Below, piece by piece: positions 1 to 8,667 of a stretch of DNA of 64,000 nt. This DNA comes from Betaproteobacteria bacterium UBA5216 (lineage in GTDB: Bacteria > Pseudomonadota > Gammaproteobacteria > Burkholderiales > SG8-41). The stretch lies in assembly GCA_002412495.1 (NCBI GenBank), contig DHVE01000118.1, forward strand, positions 11,734 to 75,733, given 5' to 3'. Position 1 is the stretch's first letter; each line of letters begins with the position of its first letter. Position numbers and translations under genes: made by a program. The notes beneath the pieces are model-generated. The model was not told the origin of the DNA, made no database searches, and worked only from the letters and a program-made list of their open reading frames with translations.

Positions 1-34
1 TGGCCATCCGGGTGCGCGCCGCGGTGATCATCAT
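1..34 (-). CDS. N-terminus of an unidentified protein, cut by the window edge
   Basis: A minus-strand reading frame opens at an ATG whose first base is at 34 and runs off the left edge. Only about eleven residues (MMITAARTRMA) are visible. A GGGAG ribosome-binding motif lies just upstream (complement of about 38-42), and the start is about 30 bases downstream of the stop of the Bug gene on the same strand, so it could be the next gene of that operon. The function cannot be judged from this fragment. Confidence 0.35.
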   Translation of the reverse strand, partial: MMITAARTRMA

Positions 35-64
35 GGCTCCCTGATCGTTATTGAATCCCGTTCG

Positions 65-1237
65 TCACTGAATTCGTATGCCGGCCGCCTTGACCACATC
101 GCGCCACATCACGATCTCGCGACGAATTTGCTCCTGCAACGCTTCGGGCGTGCTGGGCGCGGGCAACACGCCGTCGCCGCGCAGCCGCTCTTCCATCTCT
201 TTGGTACGTATCACCTTGCCGATCTCGGCGTGCATGCGATCCACGATGGCGCGCGGCACGCCCTTGGGGCCGATCACGGCGTGCCAGTTATTGACTTCGT
301 ACCCCGGCACGCCGGCCTCGGCGAGGGTGGGTATGGCCGGCTCGGAGGGCAGACGCGCGGCCGTGGTCACCGCCAGCGCGCGAATTCGCCCGGCCTTGAC
401 CTGCGACAGCGCCGCCTGCGGCGTGGCGAACACCAGCTGCACCTGGCCCGCGATCAGCTCGGTCAACGCAGGGCCACCGCCCTTGTAGGGCACGTGCGTC
501 ATGCGGATACCCGCCATGTGCAAAAACTGCGCGTTCGCCAGATGCACGATGCCGCCCTGCCCGCTGGTGCCATACGCGATTTGATCGGGCCGCGACTTGG
601 CCAGCGCAATCAACTCGCGCAGATTTTTTGCCGGTACCGAGGGATGCACCACCGCGATCAGCGGGCCGCTTGCCACGCGGATCACCGGTGTAAAGTCATT
701 CGCGGCGTCGAACTTGATCGCGTAGAGATTCGGCGTGATCGAGTAACTCGGCGTGATGAGATTGAAGGTATAGCCATCCGGCGGCGCGCGCATGCCCGCC
801 TCGAAACCCAGCATGCTGCCCGCGCCGGGACGGTTTTCAACGATGAATTGCTGGCCCATGGCGTCAGTGAGCTTCGACGCCAGCACACGCCCGACAAAAT
901 CGGTGCCGCCGCCGGGCGCCGAGGCGACGATGATGCGCACGGGCTTGGCGGGATACGACTGCGCGTGCGCTGCCGTGACGCCGAACGCCGCCAGCAGCGC
1001 TAATACCCACTTGATTGAAAACGCCGTTACGCCGTATGCCCCTCCTGAAAAACACCGCGCACCGGGCACGCGCCGCAATAATACGCGCGCGCTACCGCCT
1101 AGCCCGTCGGCGATCCTCCAGACAAGCAGAACGGGCACGCGATTCGGGCTGCCTGCGCGCGCGGCGGCGCACAAAGACCATGACGACAGGAACGCGACGA
1201 TCGCTGCTGTGAAACGCGAATAAAACCGTATCTTCAT
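65..1237 (-). CDS. Bug/TctC-family periplasmic solute receptor with abnormal N-terminus
   Basis: The C-terminal 300 residues are a typical tripartite-tricarboxylate receptor: a PGGGTD loop (Asp at about residue 113 of this model), an ENRPGAG strand-turn and HVPYKG. Such proteins bind carboxylates in the periplasm. The 5' end is odd. The expected signal peptide (hydrophobic run ending TAAHA before QSYPAKP, residues 71-92) has no ATG, GTG or TTG in frame, although a strong AGGAGGGG lies just ahead of it (complement of 1039-1046). The nearest ATG starts are at 1237 and 1249 and add a second signal-like segment (MKIRFYSRF onward). The start given here is therefore uncertain, while the family call is firm. 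Confidence 0.8.
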   Translation of the reverse strand: MKIRFYSRFTAAIVAFLSSWSLCAAARAGSPNRVPVLLVWRIADGLGGSARVLLRRVPGARCFSGGAYGVTAFSIKWVLALLAAFGVTAAHAQSYPAKPVRIIVASAPGGGTDFVGRVLASKLTDAMGQQFIVENRPGAGSMLGFEAGMRAPPDGYTFNLITPSYSITPNLYAIKFDAANDFTPVIRVASGPLIAVVHPSVPAKNLRELIALAKSRPDQIAYGTSGQGGIVHLANAQFLHMAGIRMTHVPYKGGGPALTELIAGQVQLVFATPQAALSQVKAGRIRALAVTTAARLPSEPAIPTLAEAGVPGYEVNNWHAVIGPKGVPRAIVDRMHAEIGKVIRTKEMEERLRGDGVLPAPSTPEALQEQIRREIVMWRDVVKAAGIRIQ

Positions 1238-1249
1238 CGTTTTTTCCAT

Positions 1250-1599
1250 GAAGGTGGAGCGGACACTATACCGAAAGTAAGCCGGAGAGCCGACGGTGAA
1301 TCTCAACACCATGATGCGCAGGGCGACTCTCGCGTCCGCGTGGTGAGTATGTCGGCGGCATGCATCTGCGACCCCAAGCCTCACCAGTTCGCCAAGCGCT
1401 TCTGAACGAAACGCCTGGACCGTTGGGCGATGAAGGCCATTGTCGTCACAGTAGGTGGGGCGTGATCTGAAGCGACCGCCCAAGCGTGGGCGTCGGCACG
1501 GATTTAATTTATTTATACATAAATTCAATGGGTTATATTAATTCATGCTCTTTACCGAGCTTTTACTTTGCAGTTTGTAGTGATTGCGGCGCGTATTAC
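1250..1599. other. Non-coding gap ahead of the iron operon
   Basis: About 350 bases between the divergent Bug gene and the iron-operon promoter. Frames are open but none shows a recognisable product or a good ribosome-binding site. From about 1500 onward the sequence becomes clearly AT-rich, unlike the surrounding DNA, which fits an upstream promoter region. No repeat or RNA gene was recognised. Confidence 0.5.
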
Positions 1600-1630
1600 T
1601 TGACCCATCAAATGATAATGATTATCATTT
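1600..1630 (+). promoter_or_regulatory. Sigma70-type promoter overlapped by a Fur box
   Basis: TTGACC at 1600-1605 and TATCAT at 1623-1628 are separated by exactly 17 bases, a good housekeeping promoter. A perfect 21-base palindrome at 1610-1630 (AAATGATAAT, central G, ATTATCATTT) covers the spacer and the -10 box and matches the Fur consensus closely. Binding of Fe-Fur there would block RNA polymerase, so the cupredoxin-FTR1 operon should be expressed under iron limitation. Confidence 0.9.
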
Positions 1631-1650
1631 GCGTAAATGAAGGAGCCACG

Positions 1651-1986
1651 ATGAAAACCCTTTCCAGCCTTGTTGCCCTTGCAGCGTTTTCTGCCCTCGC
1701 ATCCTTCTGCGCTTGGGCGGCTGATCCCGAAGTTGCCCTCGTGATCAAAAACCACCGCTTCGAACCGGCTGAATTGCGCGTACCCGCCGGCCAGAAAATC
1801 CGGTTGATTGTGCATAACCAGGACAGCACACCGGAGGAATTCGAAAGCCACGAACTCAATCGCGAAAAAGTCATCGCACCAGGCGCCAAGGCCACCATCT
1901 ACATAGGCCCGCTCAAAGCAGGACGTTATCCTTTCGTTGGCGAATTTCACGAGAACACGGCTCGTGGCACGGTCATCGCGGAATAG
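1651..1986 (+). CDS. Periplasmic cupredoxin-domain protein of an FTR1 iron-uptake operon
   Basis: A 111-residue protein. The ATG at 1651 is chosen because AAGGAG lies at 1640-1645 and a signal peptide follows directly (MKTLSSLVALAAF, cleavage near CAWA/ADPE); the frame is open further upstream but runs through the promoter. The mature part is a single cupredoxin-like beta domain (NHRFEPAELRVPAGQ, then a VIAPGAKATI strand and a GRYPFVGEFHE loop), as in EfeO-type and FTR1-associated cupredoxins. In such systems it is thought to bind or oxidise ferrous iron before transport. It is first gene of a Fur-controlled operon, six bases ahead of the permease. Confidence 0.85.
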   Translation: MKTLSSLVALAAFSALASFCAWAADPEVALVIKNHRFEPAELRVPAGQKIRLIVHNQDSTPEEFESHELNREKVIAPGAKATIYIGPLKAGRYPFVGEFHENTARGTVIAE

Positions 1987-1992
1987 CAAAGC

Positions 1993-2817
1993 ATGCTCGC
2001 CTCTGCAATCATTGTTTTTCGCGAGACGCTGGAAGCAGCGCTCATTATCGGCATCATTGCCGCCGCCACACACCATCTGAAGTCGCGCAATGCATGGTTA
2101 TTAACCGGCATCGCCGCCGGGATCGCGGGTGCATTGATCGTTGCCGTCCTCGCCGGACGAATTGCCGAATTGGCGGCAGGATTCGGACAGGAAATCTTCA
2201 ACGCCGCCATTCTCGGCGTGGCGGCCGCGATGCTGGCCTGGCATAACATCTGGATGGCACGTCATGGCGCGGCGATGGCGGGCGAGGCCAAATCACTGGG
2301 GCATGCCGTCGGCACTGGCGCGCGCGGCATGTCTGCATTGTGCATTGTGATTGCGTTGGCGATTTTGCGCGAAGGATCGGAAACCGCGCTGTTTCTGTAT
2401 GGCCTGCTTGCCGGCAGCACAGAGCCCGCGGCAACGGTCTTGAGTGGCGGCGCCGTCGGCCTGTTGGCAGGCGCCATTGCCGGCTACGGACTTTATGCCG
2501 GATTTCTGCGAATACCCGCCCGGCGGTTGTTTACCGTCACCAGTGTTCTCATATTGCTGCTGGCGGCGGCCATGTCCAGCCAGATGGCGAAGTTTTTGGT
2601 ACAGGCCGACGTGCTGCCCAGTCTTGCCAATCCGTTCTGGGATACCTCGTGGCTGCTGACCAATGGCTCGGCGCCGGGCCGCGTGTTTCATGCGCTGATC
2701 GGCTATGAGGCCACGCCGTCAGGCATACAGATCCTTTTTTACGCCGTCACGCTGCTGCTCATACTCGCGGGCATGCATCTATCTCGTAGGGGACCACCCC
2801 GGTCACCCGCGACGTAA
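1993..2817 (+). CDS. FTR1-family high-affinity iron permease
   Basis: A 274-residue inner-membrane protein with about seven hydrophobic segments. It carries both REXXE iron-binding motifs of the FTR1/EfeU family: RETLE at residues 10-14 and REGSE at 126-130. These glutamates pass ferric iron through the membrane. The gene lies between the cupredoxin and an outer-membrane-like protein and shares their Fur-box promoter. The Ftr/Efe layouts known elsewhere also have a P19 or peroxidase partner, and neither is present here, so this is a reduced two-component version. Confidence 0.92.
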   Translation: MLASAIIVFRETLEAALIIGIIAAATHHLKSRNAWLLTGIAAGIAGALIVAVLAGRIAELAAGFGQEIFNAAILGVAAAMLAWHNIWMARHGAAMAGEAKSLGHAVGTGARGMSALCIVIALAILREGSETALFLYGLLAGSTEPAATVLSGGAVGLLAGAIAGYGLYAGFLRIPARRLFTVTSVLILLLAAAMSSQMAKFLVQADVLPSLANPFWDTSWLLTNGSAPGRVFHALIGYEATPSGIQILFYAVTLLLILAGMHLSRRGPPRSPAT

Positions 2818-2835
2818 CAACTTAAAGGAAAATCG

Positions 2836-3573
2836 ATGAAAAAATATTTTACGCCGCTCCTCGCGGCGGGGGTACTGCTGACTTCAATGCACGCGCACGC
2901 CGGGCCTGCGGACTATGTTTTTATGCCGAACGTCGAGTACGGCGAAAAAGAAATTGATTTCAAGGCAGGCACTGCGCGCAAGGATGGCGATCCGCGTGAA
3001 TCGGCAGCCAGCATTGGTTATGGCTACGGCATCAAGGAATGGTGGTTTACTGAAATTTATCTAAAGGGAAAACGCGAAAACAACGAAGGTGCCAAATACG
3101 ATGCGATCGAATGGGAAAATAAATTCCAGCTTACCGAGAGCGGAAAATATCCGGTCGACGTGGGATTCCTGGTGGAAATCGAACGTCCACGTGAACATAG
3201 CGAAGGTTGGGAATTGAAGTGGGGCCCGCTTTTCCAGACAGAGTTCGGCAAGGTACAAATTAACGCCAACCTCTTGTTCGAACGCAATTACCGCGCGGCC
3301 GTGAATGCGCCCACGCAGTTACTTTACCAATGGCAAGCGAAGTACCGGTGGCTACCGCAATTTGAGTTTGGTCTGCAAGGATTCGGCGAAATGACGAAGT
3401 GGGATCGCTGGTCCAGCTCGGACAATCGCACCGACCGGCTGGGGCCCGCGATATTCGGAAAACTTCCGCTCGGCGGCCACCAGGCGATTCGATACAACGC
3501 GGCATGGCTGGTCGGCGCCGCCAAAGCCGCGCCGGATCATACGCTTCGCGTGCAGGTCGAATACGAGTTCTGA
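2836..3573 (+). CDS. Predicted secreted/outer-membrane beta-barrel protein of the iron operon
   Basis: A 245-residue protein with a signal peptide (MKKYFTPLLAAGVLLTS, cleavage near AHAG/PADY). AAAGGAAA precedes the ATG. The mature part is rich in alternating aromatic and charged strands (for example EWWFTEIYLKG, WELKWGPLFQTE, YQWQAKYRWLP) and ends in a terminal Phe (QVEYEF), a common outer-membrane insertion signal. It follows the FTR1 gene by 18 bases and is probably co-transcribed. It may help iron cross the outer membrane, but that is inferred from context only; no named family was recognised. Confidence 0.65.
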   Translation: MKKYFTPLLAAGVLLTSMHAHAGPADYVFMPNVEYGEKEIDFKAGTARKDGDPRESAASIGYGYGIKEWWFTEIYLKGKRENNEGAKYDAIEWENKFQLTESGKYPVDVGFLVEIERPREHSEGWELKWGPLFQTEFGKVQINANLLFERNYRAAVNAPTQLLYQWQAKYRWLPQFEFGLQGFGEMTKWDRWSSSDNRTDRLGPAIFGKLPLGGHQAIRYNAAWLVGAAKAAPDHTLRVQVEYEF

Positions 3574-3648
3574 ATGGAGTCGCATACCGCATACCAGCCT
3601 GATCGGATTCAATGGGGCATGCGCTCGGCCATCCGTCTGTAACGTCTT

Positions 3649-4053
3649 TCAGGCTTTCTTCTCGCCCGGCAGCGGTATTCCCGCCTCGGCGGCACGATGT
3701 TGCGGCCGCTCGCTGGTATAGCCGGCATTGGTGGTGTAAACAACAACCATGCGGCTGTCCCCGGCGGCTTCGATGCCGTGGGGCAAACCCGCCGGCAAGC
3801 TGATCACGGTGCCCTGCGCCAACGGCACGTTGGCGCGCTCCTCGAAGGTAATCGCGCCGCGACCCTCGATGCAAATCACCACTTCGTCGTCGTTGGGATG
3901 CACGTGAAATGGCGTGACCTGTCCCGGCTCATAGCAGTTCATGCGCGTGACGAGATCCTTCGACGCAAGCAACGGCTGATTGGTCCGCGCTTCGGGTGAA
4001 AACTTGATCAGGTCGTTGATGTTGAGAAACTGAACGGTTCCGGTGGTAGTCAT
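3649..4053 (-). CDS. Small cupin-domain protein
   Basis: A 134-residue single-domain cupin. The first cupin motif gives metal ligands H50, H52 and E57 (PFHVHPNDDE) and the second gives H92 (LPAGLPHG). Small cupins of this kind are dioxygenases, isomerases or ligand-binding proteins, and the substrate cannot be read from the sequence. It starts 28 bases after the stop of the Bug receptor on the same strand and probably shares its transcript with that receptor and the CoA-transferase further upstream. Confidence 0.8.
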   Translation of the reverse strand: MTTTGTVQFLNINDLIKFSPEARTNQPLLASKDLVTRMNCYEPGQVTPFHVHPNDDEVVICIEGRGAITFEERANVPLAQGTVISLPAGLPHGIEAAGDSRMVVVYTTNAGYTSERPQHRAAEAGIPLPGEKKA

Positions 4054-4081
4054 GATTTTTCGCTCTGAATATTTTGCGTGC

Positions 4082-5050
4082 CTAGTTCACCTTCACGCCG
4101 GCCGCCTTGATCACCGGGCCCCAGCGATCGAGTTCGGAACGGATGAATTTCGCGAATTCCTCGGGGGTGCCGCCTGCGGTTTCGATGCTGGCCGCCGCCA
4201 GACGGTCTTTCACCTCCTGCATGGCAAGCACTTTATTGGATTCGGTGTTGAGTTTGGTGATGATGGCCTTCGGCGTTCCGGCGGGCGCTTGCAGGCCGTA
4301 CCACACGGTGCCATCCACTTTGGGAAAGCCCGCTTCCTTCATGGTGGGCACTTCGGGATAAGCGGAGACGCGCACGTTGCTGGTAACGGCCAGCGCCCGC
4401 ACGCGGCCTGATTTGATGAACGCCTGATGGCCGGCAACCGCGTCGAAAAATATGGGCACTTCGCCCGAGGCCAGCGCCGGCGCGCCGGTGCCGCTGCCTT
4501 TGTACGGAATGTGCTGGATCGGCAGAGCCGTCACGATTTTGAACAACTCGCCAACCATGTGCGGCGCGCTGCCGGTGCCGGGCGAGCCAAAACTGACGGT
4601 GCCGGGTTTCGCCTTCGCCAGCGCAACCACGTCACTCACCGTTTTTACCGGCACCTGCACATGGGCCATCATGAACACAGGCGCCGTACCAGCCAGAACA
4701 ATCGGTGCAAAATCCTTGATCGGATCGTACGGCAGGTTGGTATAGATGTGCGGTCCGATGCCGTGCGTGGTGATGCCACTATGCAGCAGCGTGTAACCAT
4801 CGGGCGCAGCCTTGGCGACCACGTTGGTGCCGATCACGCCGCCCGAACCGGGACGGTTATCGACCACCACGGTCTGGCCCAGCGCATCGCCGAGCTTCTG
4901 TGCCATGACGCGCGCAAGCACGTCCGCCGCGCCACCGGGCGGCAGAAACACCACCACGCGCAGCGGACGGTTAGGATAGTTTTGCTGCGCGCTCGCGTGA
5001 AAGCCGCAACCCAGTGCGATTAAAGCCGAAAGGCTGGCCAGGATTTTCAT
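4082..5050 (-). CDS. Bug/TctC-family periplasmic solute receptor
   Basis: A 322-residue protein. The ATG at 5050 is preferred because GAGGAG lies eight bases upstream; a GTG three codons earlier is possible. The signal peptide (MKILASLSALIALG) ends near HASAQ. Family marks are PPGGAADVLAR with the conserved Asp, DNRPGSGG and HIPYKG. It sits between a CoA-transferase gene and a cupin gene on the same strand, so its ligand is likely to be the acid those enzymes process. Confidence 0.93.
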   Translation of the reverse strand: MKILASLSALIALGCGFHASAQQNYPNRPLRVVVFLPPGGAADVLARVMAQKLGDALGQTVVVDNRPGSGGVIGTNVVAKAAPDGYTLLHSGITTHGIGPHIYTNLPYDPIKDFAPIVLAGTAPVFMMAHVQVPVKTVSDVVALAKAKPGTVSFGSPGTGSAPHMVGELFKIVTALPIQHIPYKGSGTGAPALASGEVPIFFDAVAGHQAFIKSGRVRALAVTSNVRVSAYPEVPTMKEAGFPKVDGTVWYGLQAPAGTPKAIITKLNTESNKVLAMQEVKDRLAAASIETAGGTPEEFAKFIRSELDRWGPVIKAAGVKVN

Positions 5051-5104
5051 CAAATTCACTCCTCGAAGGGTAAGGCATTGTTTTCCGGAAAATGCACTGG
5101 CGCA

Positions 5105-5125
5105 TTATCCTAGAAACGGCGGTTG
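5105..5125. repeat. Partial copy of the CCTAGAAACGG terminal repeat
   Basis: TATCCTAGAAACGGCGGTTG in the gap between the CoA-transferase and Bug genes matches, with a few differences, both ends of the long palindromic element at 20287-20521. Some 25 further bases also resemble that element's end. It is probably a truncated copy or solo end. Confidence 0.5.
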
Positions 5126-5187
5126 CAGGGGGCGGGGCGTGCGAGGCGTGTGAAGCACCCCTGCACTAACTCGGCATTAACTCCGCG

Positions 5188-6462
5188 CTAGCCCAGCGCT
5201 CCCGCCGCGCGCAGCTGGTCGATCTCCTCCGGGCCGGCACGCAGCCAGTCGGTCAAAACCGCTTCGCTGTGCTCGCCGAGCTTTGGCGCTGCGTTTCGGT
5301 ACGCCACGGGCGTGGCGCTCAGGCGTATCGGGTTGCCCACTGCCGGCACCCGCGTGCCGTCGCTGCGCGGCACCTCAACCCGAAGGCCGCGCTCCCGCGC
5401 CTGTGGCATTTCGAACACCTGCTTCATGTCGTTGATGCGGCCATTGGGCACGCCGCCGGCATCCAGCGTCGCGGCAATGTCATCCACCTTGCACTGCGCG
5501 AATGAAACCCGCAACTCGCCCAGCGCGAATTCGCGAATGATCTGGCGCGATGAGGGCGATACGAGCCGCGGGTCGCGCGCGAGGTCATCGCGCCCGAGCG
5601 CCGTGCACAGCGACAGCCATTGCGTGTTGTTGCCACACGCGACAATCAAATGTCCATCCGCGCATTGGAATGTTTCGTACGGCATCATGATGCCGCCGGA
5701 GGACGTGCCGGTGCGGGTGGGCACGTTGCCATTCTGAAAATACGCCGCAACCTGATGCGGGCTTAACGCGGCGACAGTGTCGAACAACGCCATATCGATA
5801 TACTGCCCCAGCCCGCTCGCGTCACGCTCGCGCAGCGCGGCCAGTATGGCGATGGTGGCATACAGTCCGGTCGACAGATCAACAATCGACGCGCCGACTT
5901 TCATGGGGCCGCCGCCGGGCTCGCCGTCGGGATGCCCGGTCATGCTCATCAACCCGCCAACACCCTGAAAAATATAGTCGTAGCCGGGCCGCTCGCGCAG
6001 CGGCCCGGTCTGCCCGAAGCCGGTGATCGAGCAATACACCAGCCGCGGATTCAACGCGGCGAGCGTGGCGTAGTCCAGCCCGCGCCGCGCGAGGTCGCCA
6101 ACCTTGAAATTTTCGATCAGCACATCGGCCTCGCACGCGAGCCGGCGCACCAGCGCCGCGCCGGCGTCATTGGCCAGATCAATGGCGATCGAGCGCTTGT
6201 TGCGATTGGCGCTGCTGAAGTACGCCGAATCGCGTGTGGGCGTGCCGTGCGCGTCGGGCAACCACGGTGGCCCCCACGGGCGCGTATCGTCACCGATGCC
6301 GGGCCGCTCGATCTTGACGACATCCGCGCCAAGATCCGCGAGCGTCTGTGCGCACATGGGGCCTGCAAGCACACGCGCGAGATCGATCACGCGCACGCCG
6401 GCCAGTGCGGGGCGGCGGGGCGCTGTGGATGGGGTTGAGGTGAAGGGGGCAGTGGCTGACAT
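5188..6462 (-). CDS. CaiB/BaiF (family III) CoA-transferase
   Basis: A 424-residue class III CoA-transferase, which moves CoA between carboxylic acids in the cytoplasm. The ATG at 6462 (MSATAPF) is preferred over an in-frame start 18 codons upstream. Family features include VIDLARVLAGP near residues 25-35, SANRNKRSIAIDL at 84-96, a RPGYDYIFQ segment, and the nucleophilic Asp at about 195 in IVDLSTG, where formyl-CoA transferase has GDSNTG. It precedes a Bug receptor and a cupin on the same strand. An AT-rich operator-like palindrome lies about 60 bases upstream of the start. Confidence 0.92.
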   Translation of the reverse strand: MSATAPFTSTPSTAPRRPALAGVRVIDLARVLAGPMCAQTLADLGADVVKIERPGIGDDTRPWGPPWLPDAHGTPTRDSAYFSSANRNKRSIAIDLANDAGAALVRRLACEADVLIENFKVGDLARRGLDYATLAALNPRLVYCSITGFGQTGPLRERPGYDYIFQGVGGLMSMTGHPDGEPGGGPMKVGASIVDLSTGLYATIAILAALRERDASGLGQYIDMALFDTVAALSPHQVAAYFQNGNVPTRTGTSSGGIMMPYETFQCADGHLIVACGNNTQWLSLCTALGRDDLARDPRLVSPSSRQIIREFALGELRVSFAQCKVDDIAATLDAGGVPNGRINDMKQVFEMPQARERGLRVEVPRSDGTRVPAVGNPIRLSATPVAYRNAAPKLGEHSEAVLTDWLRAGPEEIDQLRAAGALG

Positions 6463-6520
6463 GAATTTCCCGAAATGTTGGCTGGGCAGTGCCGCGCAAT
6501 ACAACGGCACTCGCAACTTA

Positions 6521-6534
6521 TTGTTTATAAATGA
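6521..6534. promoter_or_regulatory. AT-rich operator-like palindrome ahead of the CoA-transferase gene
   Basis: TTGTTTATAAATGA lies about 60 bases upstream of the CoA-transferase start. It matches one half and most of the other half of the shared motif TTGTTTNNAAACAA seen ahead of several other genes here. A GntR-type or similar repressor is a reasonable guess. Confidence 0.4.
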
Positions 6535-6555
6535 TTTTCTTTCTCGTCCCGCGAG

Positions 6556-7527
6556 CTATTCCGCCTTGATGCCAACCCGCTTGATCAGTTGTGCGCTCTT
6601 CGCGACTTCATTGCGGATGAAAGCCGCGAATTGTTCAGGCGTGCTGGTGAGCGGCACCAGACCCTGCACGCTGAAGGATTCTTTGACGTCGGCGGCTTCT
6701 CCCGCTTTCACGATCAGCGCATTAAGCCGCGTGACGATGTCGCGTGGCAACCCCGCCGGCCCCACTACGCCGTTCCAGTTGGCGAAGTCGTAACCCGGCA
6801 GTGCGGATTCCGCAAGTGTGGGCAACGCGGGCAGAAACGGCGCGCGCTTCGCGCTGGAAATCGCAAGCGGCCGCACACGGCCATTCGCCAGCAGCGGCTG
6901 CAGCGACGGCACACTGAGAAAACTCATCTCCACTTGTCCCGACGCATTGGCCACGGCGTTTTCGGCGCCGCCCTTGTAGGGAATATGAACGATATCAATC
7001 CGGGCCATGAGCTTGAACAGTTCGGCCATCAAGTGCGGCGTACTGCCGGTGCCCACCGTACCGAAGCTCACCTTGCCGGGCCTGGCTTTCGCCAGCGCAA
7101 TCAGGTCCGCGGCGTTGCGCGCCGGCACCGACGGATGAACCACCAGCACGAACGGTGCATTGGCCACCAGCGAGATAGCCGAAAAATCGCGCTCCAGATC
7201 GTACGGCATGTTGCTGCGCAAGGCCGGCAAGGCCGCCGCGCTCGCGCCGATAATCAGCAGTGTGTAGCCGTCCGGCGGAAGCCGGGCAACCATTTCGTTG
7301 GCAATGGCGCCGCTGGCGCCGCCGCGATATTCCACCACCACCTGCTGCCCGAGCGGCTCGCCCAGTTTGCGCGACAACTGGCGCGCCACGGCATCCGCCA
7401 CGCCGCCCGGCGTGAACCCGACGACGATGCGCACGGGCTTGGCTGGATACGGTTGCGCGTACGACGGCGCGACGGTTCCCGGCGCGGTCGTCAGCAACAA
7501 CACAGCATGGATAAAGCCGTTACGCAT
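6556..7527 (-). CDS. Bug/TctC-family periplasmic solute receptor
   Basis: A 323-residue protein starting at the ATG at 7527, preceded by GGGAGGGG. The frame is open far upstream but that part is antisense to the next Bug gene. The signal peptide (MRNGFIHAVLLLTT) ends near PSYAQ. Family marks: TPGGVADAVAR, a VEYRGGASG variant of the usual DNRPGAGG turn, and HIPYKG. It is divergent from the Bug gene at 7648, with 120 bases of shared upstream region, and lies upstream of the CoA-transferase unit. Confidence 0.92.
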   Translation of the reverse strand: MRNGFIHAVLLLTTAPGTVAPSYAQPYPAKPVRIVVGFTPGGVADAVARQLSRKLGEPLGQQVVVEYRGGASGAIANEMVARLPPDGYTLLIIGASAAALPALRSNMPYDLERDFSAISLVANAPFVLVVHPSVPARNAADLIALAKARPGKVSFGTVGTGSTPHLMAELFKLMARIDIVHIPYKGGAENAVANASGQVEMSFLSVPSLQPLLANGRVRPLAISSAKRAPFLPALPTLAESALPGYDFANWNGVVGPAGLPRDIVTRLNALIVKAGEAADVKESFSVQGLVPLTSTPEQFAAFIRNEVAKSAQLIKRVGIKAE

Positions 7528-7647
7528 ACCCCTCCCAAAAGCGTTGGCGTATCGTAGTCCGCCCGGCGCGCGCATACAATCGCATACACGCAGCCGGCAA
7601 TATTGTCCTCGGTTATACTGCCGCTGCGTCCGAAGCCTGATTGATCC

Positions 7648-8667
7648 ATGTCCTTTTTCTTCATGCCGCCACTCAACTGCCGCCCCGCCATGATCCCCCG
7701 CGCCCTGCTGACTGGCGGTGTTTTCGTTTGGGTTTCCGTTTATATTTCTCTCGGCAGCAGCGCGCGCGCCGCAGACGTGAACTACCCCACGCGCCCGGTA
7801 CGCATGCTCGTCGGCTTCACCCCCGGCGGCACCAGCGACGTGGTGGCGCGCATCATGAGTAAAAAACTCACCGAAGCGTGGGGACAGCAGTTTGTGGTGG
7901 ACAATCGCGCGGGCGCGGCCGGCATCCTCGCGGCGGAAATCACCGCGCGCGCGGTGCCGGACGGACACACGCTGTTTTTTGTGTCGTCGAGTTTTTCGAT
8001 GCAGCCAAGCGCGACGCCGAATCTGCCCTATGACATCCAGCGCGATTTCACGCCGGTGACACTCGCGGTATCGTCGCCCTACGTGCTGGTGCTGCATCCG
8101 TCGGTGGCCGCGCACAACGTTAAAGAGTTGATCGCACTGGCGAAGGCCAAGCCTGGTCAACTTTCCAGCGCCACCGCCGGACCTGGCAGTGCAATAGAAG
8201 GCACGGCGGAACTGTTCAACACCATGGCGGGCGTGAATATTCTGCTGGTGCCCTACAAGGGCGCGGTGGGCATTACCGATCTGATCGCCGGGCAGGTTCA
8301 CACCACCTTCGCGGGCTTTGTGCAGACCATGCCGCATGTGCGCGCGGGACGCCTGCGCGCAATCGCGGTATCGAGCGCACAGCGCTCGGCGCTGGTGCCC
8401 GATCTGCCGACGGTCGCCGAGGCCGGTGTACCCGGGTATGAAGTGACGGTGTGGTACGGACTGGTCGCGCCCGCCAAACTGCCGCGCCCCATTGTCGACA
8501 AGCTCAATGGCGCGTTCGTGAAAACCATGCAGTCGCCGGACATCAAGCAGACCTTTATCGACCTTGGCGTGGATGCAGTCGGTAACACGCCGGAACAATT
8601 CGCCACGGTGATACGCGCCGACGCGGACAAATGGATGCGTTTGGCAAAAACACAAAAACGTCAATAA
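7648..8667 (+). CDS. Bug/TctC-family periplasmic solute receptor
   Basis: The first gene of a plus-strand operon (Bug, FAH, VOC, Bug, FAH). The frame opens at 7648, but a more typical signal peptide begins at the ATG at 7690 (MIPRALLTGGVF, cleavage after SSARA); neither start has a clear ribosome-binding site. Family marks: TPGGTSDVVAR, DNRAGAAG and LVPYKG. The C-terminus is unusual, ending in a basic TQKRQ tail in place of the common W-x-x-(V/A)-I-K-x-A-G-I-K ending. Confidence 0.92.
   Translation: MSFFFMPPLNCRPAMIPRALLTGGVFVWVSVYISLGSSARAADVNYPTRPVRMLVGFTPGGTSDVVARIMSKKLTEAWGQQFVVDNRAGAAGILAAEITARAVPDGHTLFFVSSSFSMQPSATPNLPYDIQRDFTPVTLAVSSPYVLVLHPSVAAHNVKELIALAKAKPGQLSSATAGPGSAIEGTAELFNTMAGVNILLVPYKGAVGITDLIAGQVHTTFAGFVQTMPHVRAGRLRAIAVSSAQRSALVPDLPTVAEAGVPGYEVTVWYGLVAPAKLPRPIVDKLNGAFVKTMQSPDIKQTFIDLGVDAVGNTPEQFATVIRADADKWMRLAKTQKRQ

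Noticed and set aside
1381..1480. Possible transposase fragment upstream of the iron operon
   Set aside because: A few words resembled insertion-sequence proteins, but no continuous similarity, terminal repeats or catalytic motif could be supported.
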